Origin: Arthrobacter sp. Soil764
Lineage (GTDB): Bacteria; Actinomycetota; Actinomycetes; Actinomycetales; Micrococcaceae
Direction: 5' to 3'
Assembly: GCF_001428075.1 (NCBI RefSeq)
Contig: NZ_LMSI01000012.1
Location: 6,507-70,506 of the forward strand
DNA: 64,000 nucleotides
How positions within the stretch are numbered: the stretch's first letter is position 1; every line of letters begins with the position of its first letter. Below the pieces are notes generated by a model that saw nothing but the letters and a program-made list of their open reading frames with translations, was not told the origin of the DNA and ran no database searches. Of the stretch, positions 42,239 through 50,988 are shown piece after piece. A program made the position numbers and the translations under genes.

Positions 42239-45200
42239 CTAGCTCACCGCCAGCGGGGCGTCGGAGAAGATGTTCCGGATGACGCCGTTGGCCCATTCCA
42301 GGATCTCCGCGTCCTGCAGGTCCCGGCCGCCGATCCGCGCTGTCTTTGGCTTGGGGATGAGCACGGCGTCCATGGCGGGCTTGGACTGCGATCCCGGGTA
42401 CATCCTGTTCAGGCGCATGGTCTTTGATTCCGGGAGGGTGGCCGGGGAGAACTTGATGAAGTTGCCCTGGAGTGCGACGTCGGACAGGCCGGCTTCGCGG
42501 GCACCAACACGGAAGCGTGCCACTGCCACCAGGTTCTGGGCGGGCAGCGGAAGGTCGCCGTAGCGGTCAACGAGTTCTGCCTGGACCTCGTCGATGGCCT
42601 CATTGGTGAGGGCCGCTGCGAGCTTCCGGTACGCCTCAAGCCGCAGCCGCTCGCCGGGAACGTAGTCGTGCGGCAGGTGGGCGTTGACCGGCAGTTCGAT
42701 CTTCATCTCCGCGGCCTTTTCCTCGGCCTCGCCCCGGAAGTCGGCCACGGCCTCGCCCACCAGGCGGATGTACAGGTCGAAGCCCACCCCCTGGATGTGG
42801 CCGGACTGTTCGCCGCCCAGCAGGTTGCCGGCGCCGCGGATTTCCAGGTCCTTCATGGCCAGCTGCATGCCGGCGCCGAGCTCGTTGTGCGCGGCCACGG
42901 CCTTGAGCCGTTCCAGCGCCACCTCGCCCAGCGGCTTCTCCGACGGGTACAGGAAGTAGGCGTAGGCGCGCTCACGGCCACGTCCCACGCGGCCGCGGAG
43001 CTGGTGCAGCTGGGACAGGCCGTACTTGTCCGCGCCGTCCACGATCAGGGTGTTGGCGTTGGAGATGTCCAGGCCCGTCTCGATGATGGTGGTGCACACC
43101 AGCACGTCGAAGCGCCGCTCCCAGAAGTCAACGATGATTTGTTCCAGGCGGCTCTCGGACATCTTGCCGTGCGCCACCTCCACCCGTGCCTCGGGCACCA
43201 ACTCGCGGATCTTGGCGGCCGTCCGTTCGATGGTGGACACCCGGTTGTGGACCAGGAACACCTGGCCTTCACGCATGAGTTCCCGCCGGATGGCGGCGGA
43301 GGTCTGCTTGTCCGTGTACGGGCCCACGTAGGTCAGCACAGGATGCCGTTCCTCCGGCGGGGTGGCCAGGGTGGAGGTTTCCCGGATCCCCGTGAGCGAC
43401 ATTTCCAGGGTGCGGGGAATCGGGGTGGCGCTCATGGCCAGGACGTCCACGTTGGTGCGCATCTTCTTCAGCGCTTCCTTGTGCTCCACGCCGAACCGCT
43501 GTTCCTCATCGACGATCACCAGGCCCAGGTCCTTGAACTCGAAGTCCTTGGCCAGCAGCCGGTGCGTGCCGATCACCACGTCGACCGCGCCGCTCTTGAC
43601 GCCCTCTGCCGTTTCCTTGGACTCCTTGGCGGTCTGGAACCGTGACAGCGGCTTGACCCGCAACGGGAACCCGGAGAACCGCTCGGTGAACGTTTCGTAG
43701 TGCTGCTGGGCCAGCAGCGTGGTTGGCACCAGCACCGCCACCTGTTTGCCGTCCTGCACGGCCTTGAAGGCAGCGCGCACCGCGATTTCGGTCTTGCCGT
43801 AGCCCACGTCGCCGGACACCAGCCGGTCCATGGGAATCTCCCGCTCCATGTCCGCCTTGACCTCGTTGATGGTGGTCAGCTGGTCCGGCGTCTCCACGTA
43901 CGGGAAGGCTTCCTCGAGTTCGCGCTGCCACGGGGTGTCAGGGCCGAAGGCGTGGCCTCGGGAGGCCATGCGGGCGGAGTACAACCGGATCAGTTCGCCG
44001 GCGATTTCCTTGACCGCCTTGCGGGCCTTGGACTTGGTGCTGGCCCAGTCCGCGCCGCCCATCTTGCTCAGCACGGGGGTGTCGCCGCCCACGTAGCGGG
44101 TCACCTGGTCCAGTTGGTCGGTGGGGACGAACAACCGGTCACCGGGTGCGCCGCGCTTGGCGGGCGCGTACTCCAGCACCAGGTATTCCCGGACGCCCTG
44201 GCCTCCACCGGCCACCTTGCGCTGGATGAGTTCCACGAACCGGCCAATGCCGTGCTGTTCGTGGACCACGTGGTCCCCCGCCACCAATTGCAGGGGGTCG
44301 ACGGCGTTGCGCCGCTTGGAGGGCATCCGCCGCATGTCCTTGGTGGACCCGGCCGAGGTCCGGCCCAGCAGGTCGGCTTCGGTGAGCAGGCCCAGCTTGA
44401 GGCCGTCCAGGACAAAACCACGGCCGACGGCGGCAGTGGTCACCTCGATGATGCCCGCCTGGGGTTCGTGGTCCAGGCTGTCCACCCTGGCGCAGGGGAT
44501 GTCGTTCTCATGGAACAGCTCTGCCAGGCGCTGGGCCGGCCCGGGACCTTCGGTGGCAACAACGATCCGCCACTGGTCGCGGACGTGCGAGCCGATGAAC
44601 TCCATCATTTCGGCCACGTCACCCTGGTAGCCGCGGGGTTCGCGGGCATGCAGGTTCAGCACATCGATCTCGGGGAGCAGTTCCGCATCCTGCACCAGGG
44701 AGGTGATGGACCACCAGGACACGCCGTGCTCCAGGGCGGACCCCCGGGTGTCGGCCAGCGAGCGGAAGCTTGCCGAATGAAGCGCCGCACTCGCCTGTGA
44801 GCTGAGGTCCAAAGGGGCCGCCCCGCCGTCGGACGCCGTGGACCACGCCGCCTCCAGGAACTCCTCGTTGGTGGCGGCGAGGTCGTGGGCGCGCGTGCGC
44901 ACCTTTTCCGGTTCGATCACCACGGCGATGGATTCGGCGGGCAACTGGTCAACGAACGGGACCATCGCATCCACCAGCACGGGCGCCAGGGACTCCATGC
45001 CCTCCACGGCAATGCCGCCGGCGATCTTTTCCAGCATGTCCGCCGCGGCCGGGAGCTGGGCCTTCAGGGTGGCGGCGCGGGACATGACGGACGGGGTAAT
45101 GAGGATTTCGCGGCAGGGCGGGGCGTGCAGCTCGGTGGGGTGGTGGATGCCGGGAGCGGAAAGCGAGCGCTGGTCGGCCACGGCGAACCAGCGCATCTGG

Positions 45201-45970
45201 TCCACTTCGTCGCCGAAGAACTCCACCCGGATGGGGTGGTCCTCCGTGGGCGGGAAAACGTCGATGATGCCGCCGCGGACGGCGAACTCGCCGCGGTGCG
45301 TCACCATGTCCACCCGGGCATACGCGGCGTCGGCCAGGCTCTTCACGACGTCGGAGAATGGAACCTCCTGGCCCACCTTCAGCGTGACCGGAATAAGGTC
45401 GCCCAGGCCCGCCACCACCGGCTGGACCACGGCGCGGACGGGCGCCACCACCACCTGGAGGCGTCCCGCCGTCGAGCTTTCCGGATGGGCCAGGCGGCGC
45501 AGCACTGACAGCCGGCGGCCCACCGTGTCCGAGCGCGGCGAAAGCCGCTCGTGCGGGAGGGTCTCCCAGCTGGGGAACTCCGCCACCGCGTCCGCCGGCA
45601 GGTAGGCGCGCAGGGCGGCGGTCAGGTCCTCCGCCTCCCGGCCGGTGGCGGTGACGGCCAGCACGACGCCCGGCCCGGTCCCGCCGGCCTGTTCCGCCTT
45701 GGCGGCGAGTCCGTCCGCCATTTCCGCAAGCAGCACCGGACGAAGTCCCGCAGGAGCGCTGATCTGGTAGTCCTGTCCGCGGACGGCGAATCCCCGGGCG
45801 GCCTCGGCACGGACCCGGGCGAACGTCCGGTCCGGTTCCAGCGCGCGGCGCAGTCCGTCCAGCGACGGGGCTGGGAACATTCCGGCACTGCCCTTGCCGG
45901 CACCGCTTTTGGCGGCGCGGGACGTGCCTGTGCTGGATGTGCCGGCGGCGGACTGGCCGGGAAGACTCAT
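42239..45970 (-). CDS. mfd: Transcription-repair coupling factor
   Basis: Frees stalled RNA polymerase and recruits UvrA for nucleotide excision repair. The 1243-residue protein shows a UvrB-like N-terminus (about 25-330), the CarD-like polymerase-interacting domain (with DHVVHEQHGIGRFVELIQRK), RecG-like helicase motifs (GDVGYGKTE Walker A, VIVDEEQRFG, SATPIPRTL, TTIIETGLDI) and the C-terminal TRCF domain. I chose the ATG at 45970 (MSLPGQ), with AGGAG eight bases upstream; an ATG at 45994 is also in frame. Confidence 0.95.
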   Translation of the reverse strand: MSLPGQSAAGTSSTGTSRAAKSGAGKGSAGMFPAPSLDGLRRALEPDRTFARVRAEAARGFAVRGQDYQISAPAGLRPVLLAEMADGLAAKAEQAGGTGPGVVLAVTATGREAEDLTAALRAYLPADAVAEFPSWETLPHERLSPRSDTVGRRLSVLRRLAHPESSTAGRLQVVVAPVRAVVQPVVAGLGDLIPVTLKVGQEVPFSDVVKSLADAAYARVDMVTHRGEFAVRGGIIDVFPPTEDHPIRVEFFGDEVDQMRWFAVADQRSLSAPGIHHPTELHAPPCREILITPSVMSRAATLKAQLPAAADMLEKIAGGIAVEGMESLAPVLVDAMVPFVDQLPAESIAVVIEPEKVRTRAHDLAATNEEFLEAAWSTASDGGAAPLDLSSQASAALHSASFRSLADTRGSALEHGVSWWSITSLVQDAELLPEIDVLNLHAREPRGYQGDVAEMMEFIGSHVRDQWRIVVATEGPGPAQRLAELFHENDIPCARVDSLDHEPQAGIIEVTTAAVGRGFVLDGLKLGLLTEADLLGRTSAGSTKDMRRMPSKRRNAVDPLQLVAGDHVVHEQHGIGRFVELIQRKVAGGGQGVREYLVLEYAPAKRGAPGDRLFVPTDQLDQVTRYVGGDTPVLSKMGGADWASTKSKARKAVKEIAGELIRLYSARMASRGHAFGPDTPWQRELEEAFPYVETPDQLTTINEVKADMEREIPMDRLVSGDVGYGKTEIAVRAAFKAVQDGKQVAVLVPTTLLAQQHYETFTERFSGFPLRVKPLSRFQTAKESKETAEGVKSGAVDVVIGTHRLLAKDFEFKDLGLVIVDEEQRFGVEHKEALKKMRTNVDVLAMSATPIPRTLEMSLTGIRETSTLATPPEERHPVLTYVGPYTDKQTSAAIRRELMREGQVFLVHNRVSTIERTAAKIRELVPEARVEVAHGKMSESRLEQIIVDFWERRFDVLVCTTIIETGLDISNANTLIVDGADKYGLSQLHQLRGRVGRGRERAYAYFLYPSEKPLGEVALERLKAVAAHNELGAGMQLAMKDLEIRGAGNLLGGEQSGHIQGVGFDLYIRLVGEAVADFRGEAEEKAAEMKIELPVNAHLPHDYVPGERLRLEAYRKLAAALTNEAIDEVQAELVDRYGDLPLPAQNLVAVARFRVGAREAGLSDVALQGNFIKFSPATLPESKTMRLNRMYPGSQSKPAMDAVLIPKPKTARIGGRDLQDAEILEWANGVIRNIFSDAPLAVS

Positions 45971-46260
45971 GGCAGAAGCTCCTGTGGTGTTCATTGAAGA
46001 CAAGCAGGCAACGCGAAAACCCGAAATTCGCTGCGAATCCCGGGTACTCCCAGCCTACCGCGCAGGAACGACATGGCAGCGCGGCACCTGTCTTCGCGGG
46101 AATGGACCTAGGCTGGCAGGACCCGCACCATATCCGTTCGTAGCCAGCCGTCCGCATGGGCGGCGGCTACGAACCACAACGGACGATGGAACCGCAAGGG
46201 ACGAACCGCCTGGGGCAAACAGGGTCCGCACGGACACCGCCAGGACGAACAGGAGCCAGC

Positions 46261-47766
46261 ATGACTGCAATGAGCGCCCCGCCAACACCGAAGACTGTGC
46301 TTGTCACCGGCGCCACCGGGTACATCGGCGGCCGTCTGGTGCCCAAGCTGCTGGAAGCGGGCCACACCGTCAAGGTGCTGGTCCGCTCGCCTGACAAGAT
46401 CGCCGGCGTGCCCTGGCGGGACAAAGTGGACGTGGTGGAAAGCAGCCTGGACGACGGCGACGCGCTCCGGGACGCCCTGGCCGGCGTCGACGTCTTCTAC
46501 TACCTGGTACATTCAATGGCTGCCGGGGCAGGATTCGAAGCGAAGGAACAGGCCATGGCGCGGACAGCCGCGGAAGCTGCGGCGGCCGCGGGGGTACACC
46601 GGATCGTTTACCTGGGCGGCCTGCACCCCCAGAACGTGGAACTCTCCACGCATATGCGGTCGCGGGAGGCGGTGGGCAAAGTCTTCCTGGACAGCCCGGT
46701 GGACGCTGTCGTCTTCCAGGCCGGCGTGGTGATCGGCTCCGGTTCCGCGTCCTTCGAGATGATCCGCCACCTCTCCGAAACGCTGCCCCTGATGCCGGCG
46801 CCCAGCTGGGTGCGCAACAGGATCGAAGCCATCGCCGTGCGTGATGTCCTCTATTACCTGGTGTCCGCGGCATCGCTGGAGGGCACCATCAACCGCACGT
46901 TCGACATTGGCTGCCGGCAGGTGCTGACCTACGCGGCCATGATGAAGGAATATGCCGCGGAAGCGGGACTGCCCTACCGCGTGGTGCTAGCGCTGCCGGT
47001 GCCTGCGCCCAAGCTGGCAGGCATGTGGGTGGCCCTGACAACGCCCATCCCGCTTTCCATGGCCGTGCCGCTGGTCCAGTCGCTGCAGCACGACGCCGTA
47101 TCCAATGAGCACGATATCGACCAGTACATCCCCCAGCCCGACGGCGGCCTGACCCCCTACCGGACGGCGGTGGCCCTGGCCCTCGGCAAGGAGCGGGACG
47201 GCCAGGTGGAGACCACCTGGGCAAACGCCGGCGCCGACTCCGATCCCCTTCCCAGCGACCCCGACTGGGCGGGGCACAAAGTGTACATCGACGAAAGGAC
47301 CTTCCACGGCGACGTTGATCCGTCCCACGTCTGGACCATCATCGAGGGCATCGGCGGCCGCAACGGCTGGTATTCGCTGCCGCTGGCCTGGCAGGTCCGC
47401 GGCTGGCTGGACAAACTGACGGGCGGCGCCGGCCTGCTGCGCGGCCGCCGGCACCCCCACACCCTGGCCGCCGGCGAGGTGGTGGACTGGTGGCGGGTGG
47501 AGCGGATCGATCGGGGCCGCCTGCTCCGGCTGAGGGCGGAGATGCGGGCGCCGGGACGGGCGTGGCTGGAGCTTTCGGTTGAGCCCGACGGCGACGGAAG
47601 CCGGTACCGGCAGCGCGCCATTTTCTTCCCCAAGGGATTGAGCGGGCGGCTGTACTGGCTCGCCGTGCTGCCGTTCCACAGCCTGATCTTCCCGGCCATG
47701 GCGCGGAACATCACCGCAGCAGCGCAGAAACTGGCAGATGCGGAGCCCTCGCCGGCCACCCCGTAG
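46261..47766 (+). CDS. NAD(P)-binding SDR fused to a DUF2867 domain
   Basis: A 501-residue protein. The N-terminal extended SDR domain has the NmrA-like motif VLVTGATGYIGGRLVPKLLEAGH (residues about 13-35) and FYYLVHSM; the C-terminal 190 residues (from about HKVYIDERTFHGDVDP) are DUF2867, a START/polyketide-cyclase-like lipid-binding fold, ending with a hydrophobic tail (LYWLAVLPFHSLIFPAMAR). Such proteins are common in actinobacteria and marine bacteria; the substrate is unknown. The ATG at 46261 has AGGAG upstream. The gene is divergent from mfd. Confidence 0.87.
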   Translation: MTAMSAPPTPKTVLVTGATGYIGGRLVPKLLEAGHTVKVLVRSPDKIAGVPWRDKVDVVESSLDDGDALRDALAGVDVFYYLVHSMAAGAGFEAKEQAMARTAAEAAAAAGVHRIVYLGGLHPQNVELSTHMRSREAVGKVFLDSPVDAVVFQAGVVIGSGSASFEMIRHLSETLPLMPAPSWVRNRIEAIAVRDVLYYLVSAASLEGTINRTFDIGCRQVLTYAAMMKEYAAEAGLPYRVVLALPVPAPKLAGMWVALTTPIPLSMAVPLVQSLQHDAVSNEHDIDQYIPQPDGGLTPYRTAVALALGKERDGQVETTWANAGADSDPLPSDPDWAGHKVYIDERTFHGDVDPSHVWTIIEGIGGRNGWYSLPLAWQVRGWLDKLTGGAGLLRGRRHPHTLAAGEVVDWWRVERIDRGRLLRLRAEMRAPGRAWLELSVEPDGDGSRYRQRAIFFPKGLSGRLYWLAVLPFHSLIFPAMARNITAAAQKLADAEPSPATP

Positions 47767-47810
47767 GATGTTGGAGGCGTAAATCCTTTCCCCACGTCCC
47801 AGGAGGACCC

Positions 47811-48308
47811 ATGGCGCTGAGCGCAACCACTTCCCTTCCGCACCCCGTTGACAGCGTTGCCGCAGTGCTCGTGAATGAAGACTTCCAGCGCCACGTCAGC
47901 CAGCTGGTGGGCGGCACCCTGGAGTCATTCACGGTGGACGGCGACACTGCAGGGGCTTTCAACGCCACCTCCGTGCGCACCCTTCCCACCACCCGCCTGC
48001 CCGAGATCGCCCGGAAATTCGTGGGTGAGCACCTCAAGGTGACCCAGGTGGAAAACTGGGAAGCCCCGGCAGCCGACGGCTCCCGCCAAAGCAACATTTC
48101 ACTGAAGATCGCCGGCGCGCCCGTGGATGTCACCGCCGTCCAGCGCCTCGTGGCTGATGCCGGTGGAACCCGGGTGGAGCTTGAGGGCGCCGTCAAGTCC
48201 TCTGTCCCCTTCCTGGGCGGCAAGATCGCCGATGCCGCCGAACCCATGGTGGCCAAGGCACTGAACCTGCAGGCCGCACAGGCGCAGGCCTGGCTGGAAA
48301 GCCACTAG
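47811..48308 (+). CDS. DUF2505 family protein
   Basis: A 165-residue protein of the actinobacterial DUF2505 family, which has a START-like (helix-grip) lipid-binding fold. Typical features are the opening HPVDSVAAVLVNEDFQRHVSQLVGG and the GAVKSSVPFLGGKIADAAEP motif near the end. A strong AGGAGG precedes the ATG. It lies 45 bases after the SDR-DUF2867 gene, whose C-terminus has the same kind of fold, so related lipid handling is plausible but unproven. Confidence 0.87.
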   Translation: MALSATTSLPHPVDSVAAVLVNEDFQRHVSQLVGGTLESFTVDGDTAGAFNATSVRTLPTTRLPEIARKFVGEHLKVTQVENWEAPAADGSRQSNISLKIAGAPVDVTAVQRLVADAGGTRVELEGAVKSSVPFLGGKIADAAEPMVAKALNLQAAQAQAWLESH

Positions 48309-48311
48309 CCC

Positions 48312-48533
48312 ATGCAGCTCCCCGTCCTCGCCGCGCTGGTCCTGATCCTTGCCGGCGTCTGGTCGCTCGTGGTCTGGCCGCAGTTCCTGCGCCGCGTAAT
48401 GAAGGATCCGCGGGCCCGCGATGCGGCAGGCAAGGCCACCCGGTTCCTGACCGTGCATGTGGTGCTGGTGAGCATCTCCATGGTGCTCGGACTTGCCACG
48501 GCAGTGATCGGCGTCCTCGGCCTGCTGGGCTGA
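48312..48533 (+). CDS. SCO4848-family small membrane protein
   Basis: A 73-residue protein with two hydrophobic helices (about 3-25 and 48-70) joined by a basic loop (FLRRVMKDPRARDAAGKATRF). This matches the widely conserved actinobacterial SCO4848-type membrane proteins of unknown function. It starts three bases after the DUF2505 stop, so the two are coupled. A strong terminator follows. Confidence 0.82.
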   Translation: MQLPVLAALVLILAGVWSLVVWPQFLRRVMKDPRARDAAGKATRFLTVHVVLVSISMVLGLATAVIGVLGLLG

Positions 48534-48572
48534 ACCCGTCTGCAGGGCGGAACCACGCCTGCCCGGCTCAAG

Positions 48573-48618
48573 AAACAGCCCGGACGTTCTTCCTCTTGGA
48601 AGAACGTCCGGGCTGTTT
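48573..48618. terminator. Bidirectional terminator with U-tract
   Basis: AAACAGCCCGGACGTTCTTCC pairs with GGAAGAACGTCCGGGCTGTTT around a short TCTT loop; a run of T follows on the plus strand. It lies between convergent genes. Confidence 0.85.
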
Positions 48619-48628
48619 TCGGTTTGGC

Positions 48629-49078
48629 TTAGGCCGCCTGGTTTAGGGCGTCCTCGGCAGCCACCCAGGAAATCATGGCGCACTTGACCCTGGCGGCGTA
48701 GCGGGCAACCCCTTCGAAGGCTGCGGCATCGCCCAGCAGCTCAGGATCGGCGTGGACCTTGCCGCGGGAGCGAAGGACTTCGCGGAAGCTGTCGATGACG
48801 TCATGCAGCTCGGCCACGGTCATGCCTTCGGCGAGGTCGCTGAGGACGGACGCGGAGGCCATGGAGATGGAGCAGCCGGCGCCGTCCCAGGCAACCTGCG
48901 CCACTTTCCCGTCCTGGACGGCAAGCCGGAGGGTGACTTCGTCCCCGCATACCGGGTTCAGCTGGTGCGACTGCCCGGTGGAGGTGCCCTGCGGCGCTTC
49001 CGTAGCGGCGAGCCCGCTGCCGTGGCGGGCCTTGGAATGGTCCAGGATGATCTGCTGGTACAGCTGGTCAAGGCTCAT
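48629..49078 (-). CDS. sufU: SUF-type Fe-S cluster assembly protein (sulfur acceptor)
   Basis: A 149-residue SufU/NifU-N protein that takes sulfur from SufS. The three zinc/cluster cysteines are in NPVCGDEV, GAGCSISMAS and ARVKCAMISW, together with the Asp in the first motif. The SufU-specific insert (residues about 98-118) is present. The gene starts about 24 bases after sufS on the same strand; the pair should be cotranscribed. The rest of the suf operon (sufBCD) is not in the window. Confidence 0.93.
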   Translation of the reverse strand: MSLDQLYQQIILDHSKARHGSGLAATEAPQGTSTGQSHQLNPVCGDEVTLRLAVQDGKVAQVAWDGAGCSISMASASVLSDLAEGMTVAELHDVIDSFREVLRSRGKVHADPELLGDAAAFEGVARYAARVKCAMISWVAAEDALNQAA

Positions 49079-49101
49079 GATCTCAACTTTCGTCGTTTCC
49101 G

Positions 49102-50427
49102 CTAGGCGCGGAAGTAGGCACGGACGCCGGCTACGGCTTCAAGGAAGCGGTCCACGTCGTCCGTGGTGTTGTAGAGGTAGGCGCTGGCCCGGGTGGTGGC
49201 GGTCAGTCCAAGCCGGCGGTGCAGCGGCTGGGCGCAGTGATGTCCCACGCGCACTGCGATGCCCCGGGAATCCAGGAACTGCCCCACGTCATGGGCGTGG
49301 ACGCCTTCGACGTCGAACGCGGCAAGGCCGATCCGTTCCTTTCCGGCTGCCGGACCCAGGACACGGATGCCGGGGATGGACTCCAGCCCCGCCACCATGC
49401 GCTGGCCCAGTCCGGCTTCCCAGGCATGGATCCGGTCCAGCCCGGTTTCGGTCAGGTAGTTCGCTGCGGCCGCGAGGGCCACTGCCTGGGAGATGCGCTG
49501 GGTGCCGGCCTCGAAGCGCTGGGGTGCCGGCAGGTATTCGGCCCGTTCCATGGTGACGGTGGTGATCATCGACCCGCCGGTCAGGAACGGCGGGAGGATG
49601 TCCAGAAGCTCCTGCCGCCCGTGCAGCACGCCAATTCCCGTGGGGGCGAGCATCTTGTGGCCGGAGAAGACCGCAAAGTCCACGTCGAGTGCCTTGACGT
49701 TCAAGGGCAGGTGTGGCGCTGACTGGCAGGCGTCCAGGACAACCAGGGCGCCGGCTGCGTGGCCGAGGGCTGCCAGCTCCTTTACCGGGTTGATGATTCC
49801 CAGGACGTTGGAAGCATGCGTGAAGGCAAGGACCTTGGTGCGCGGGCCAATAATCCCGCCGGCCTGGTCCATCCGGAGGTTGCCGTCGTCCCCGATCGGG
49901 ATGTAGCGGAGCGTGGCGCCGGTGCGGAAGGCCAGTTCCTGCCATGGAATCAGGTTGGCATGGTGCTCCATCTCGGTCACCACGATTTCGTCCCCCGGCC
50001 CCGGGGCCAGCTCCCGGAGCCGCTGGTCGCCGCGGCCCTGCGCAGCCCACAGCCCGGCATTGGACAGCGCGTAGGACAGGAGGTTCAGTCCCTCCGTGGC
50101 GTTCGAGGTCCAGATGGTTTCCTCGTAATCGGCACCGATGAAGTCCGCTATGGTCTGCCGGGCATCTTCGAAGACTTCGGTTGCCTCCACGGCAAGGTGG
50201 TGGGCGCCCCGGTGCACGGCAGCGTTGCGTTGCTCGTAGAATTCCTGCTCGGCTTCGATGACGCTGACGGGGTTCTGCGACGTGGCCCCGGAGTCGAGGT
50301 ACACCAGCGGTTGTCCGTTCACCAGCTGGTTGAGGACCGGGAAGTCATTGCGGATGCGCAGCACCTCGGCGTTATCCATGACAGGCACGGCACGTTCCAG
50401 TGTGGCTGGCGTTGATACTACGGCCAA
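49102..50427 (-). CDS. sufS: Cysteine desulfurase, SufS type
   Basis: A PLP enzyme that takes sulfur from cysteine for Fe-S clusters. The 441-residue protein has PLVYLDSGATSQNP, the PLP lysine in FSGHKMLAPTG, and the group II active-site loop RVGHHCAQPLHRRLG with the catalytic Cys. The TTG at 50427 is chosen because AAGGAG lies six bases upstream; the ATG at 50379 would give a protein 16 residues shorter without a good ribosome site. Partner: sufU immediately downstream. Confidence 0.92.
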   Translation of the reverse strand: MAVVSTPATLERAVPVMDNAEVLRIRNDFPVLNQLVNGQPLVYLDSGATSQNPVSVIEAEQEFYEQRNAAVHRGAHHLAVEATEVFEDARQTIADFIGADYEETIWTSNATEGLNLLSYALSNAGLWAAQGRGDQRLRELAPGPGDEIVVTEMEHHANLIPWQELAFRTGATLRYIPIGDDGNLRMDQAGGIIGPRTKVLAFTHASNVLGIINPVKELAALGHAAGALVVLDACQSAPHLPLNVKALDVDFAVFSGHKMLAPTGIGVLHGRQELLDILPPFLTGGSMITTVTMERAEYLPAPQRFEAGTQRISQAVALAAAANYLTETGLDRIHAWEAGLGQRMVAGLESIPGIRVLGPAAGKERIGLAAFDVEGVHAHDVGQFLDSRGIAVRVGHHCAQPLHRRLGLTATTRASAYLYNTTDDVDRFLEAVAGVRAYFRA

Positions 50428-50480
50428 AACGAACTCCTTGGGCTGCCAATGTCTGACACCCAATTGTCCCACACACGGCT

Positions 50481-50511
50481 GTGGCGGCCGCCCGGGAGGG
50501 GCGGCCGCCAC
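50481..50511. promoter_or_regulatory. 13-bp perfect hairpin upstream of sufS
   Basis: GTGGCGGCCGCCC and its exact complement flank GGGAG. It lies 54 bases before the sufS start, with no T-tract on either side. It may be a leader hairpin or an attenuator. Confidence 0.45.
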
Positions 50512-50542
50512 CGCTGCCCCGGGCTTCAGCCGAGGGAGCAGA

Positions 50543-50601
50543 GGGCCGGCGACGGCTGGGGGGAGAGTCTCGGTCTCAGAAGACTCTGACGTCGCCGGCC
50601 C
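50543..50601. ncRNA. Nested long hairpin (possible structured leader or terminator)
   Basis: Outer arms GGGCCGGCGACG (50543-50554) and CGTCGCCGGCCC (50590-50601) pair over 12 bp; inner arms AGAGTCT (50564-50570) and AGACTCT (50581-50587) pair over 7 bp. No known RNA family is recognised. Confidence 0.35.
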
Positions 50602-50988
50602 CGTCTTGGCCCGGTCCCTGGGGACCGGAAGTTGAGAGGGCCTCAATGTCCTGTGTGGCTGCTCCGCGGCTTCCGGTCCGCCGCTTTGCTTTGCCTCCTT
50701 AAGTACATCCCGTGGGGCCCTTCCGTACACGAGTAGGGTGTACTCGAATCCCGGCAGGCGCACTACGGGGGTAGGTTCTCCCGGACACCATCCGCCGTGG
50801 CGTGAGTGGCACATATGGCCCGACGGCGGCCCGGCGGTGGGTTTCCCCGGGCAGTCACCAGGCGCGCCCGGGCAGCCAGCGGCGGCACGTTCCGACCAAC
50901 GGTCCATCGGCAGGTTACCGGGCAGCGGTGCGGCGGCACAGCAGCGTGATGGCACAGGGGTGCGGCAGAGGCGCTCGAAGGCCAGGGA

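Larger units (their letters stand above)
50428..50988. other. 560-bp gene-poor stretch between a LuxR regulator and sufS
   Basis: No convincing gene. It holds two strong hairpins (50481-50511 and 50543-50601) and, closer to the LuxR gene, a small inverted repeat CGAGTA (50730-50735)/TACTCG (50741-50746). Open frames that cross it have poor codon use and no start signals. It may hold the sufS promoter, a structured leader and the LuxR terminator. Confidence 0.5.

Noticed and set aside
50428..50955. N-terminal extension of SufS upstream of 50427
   Set aside because: No similarity to SufS, poor codon use, and a strong ribosome site fixes the start at 50427.
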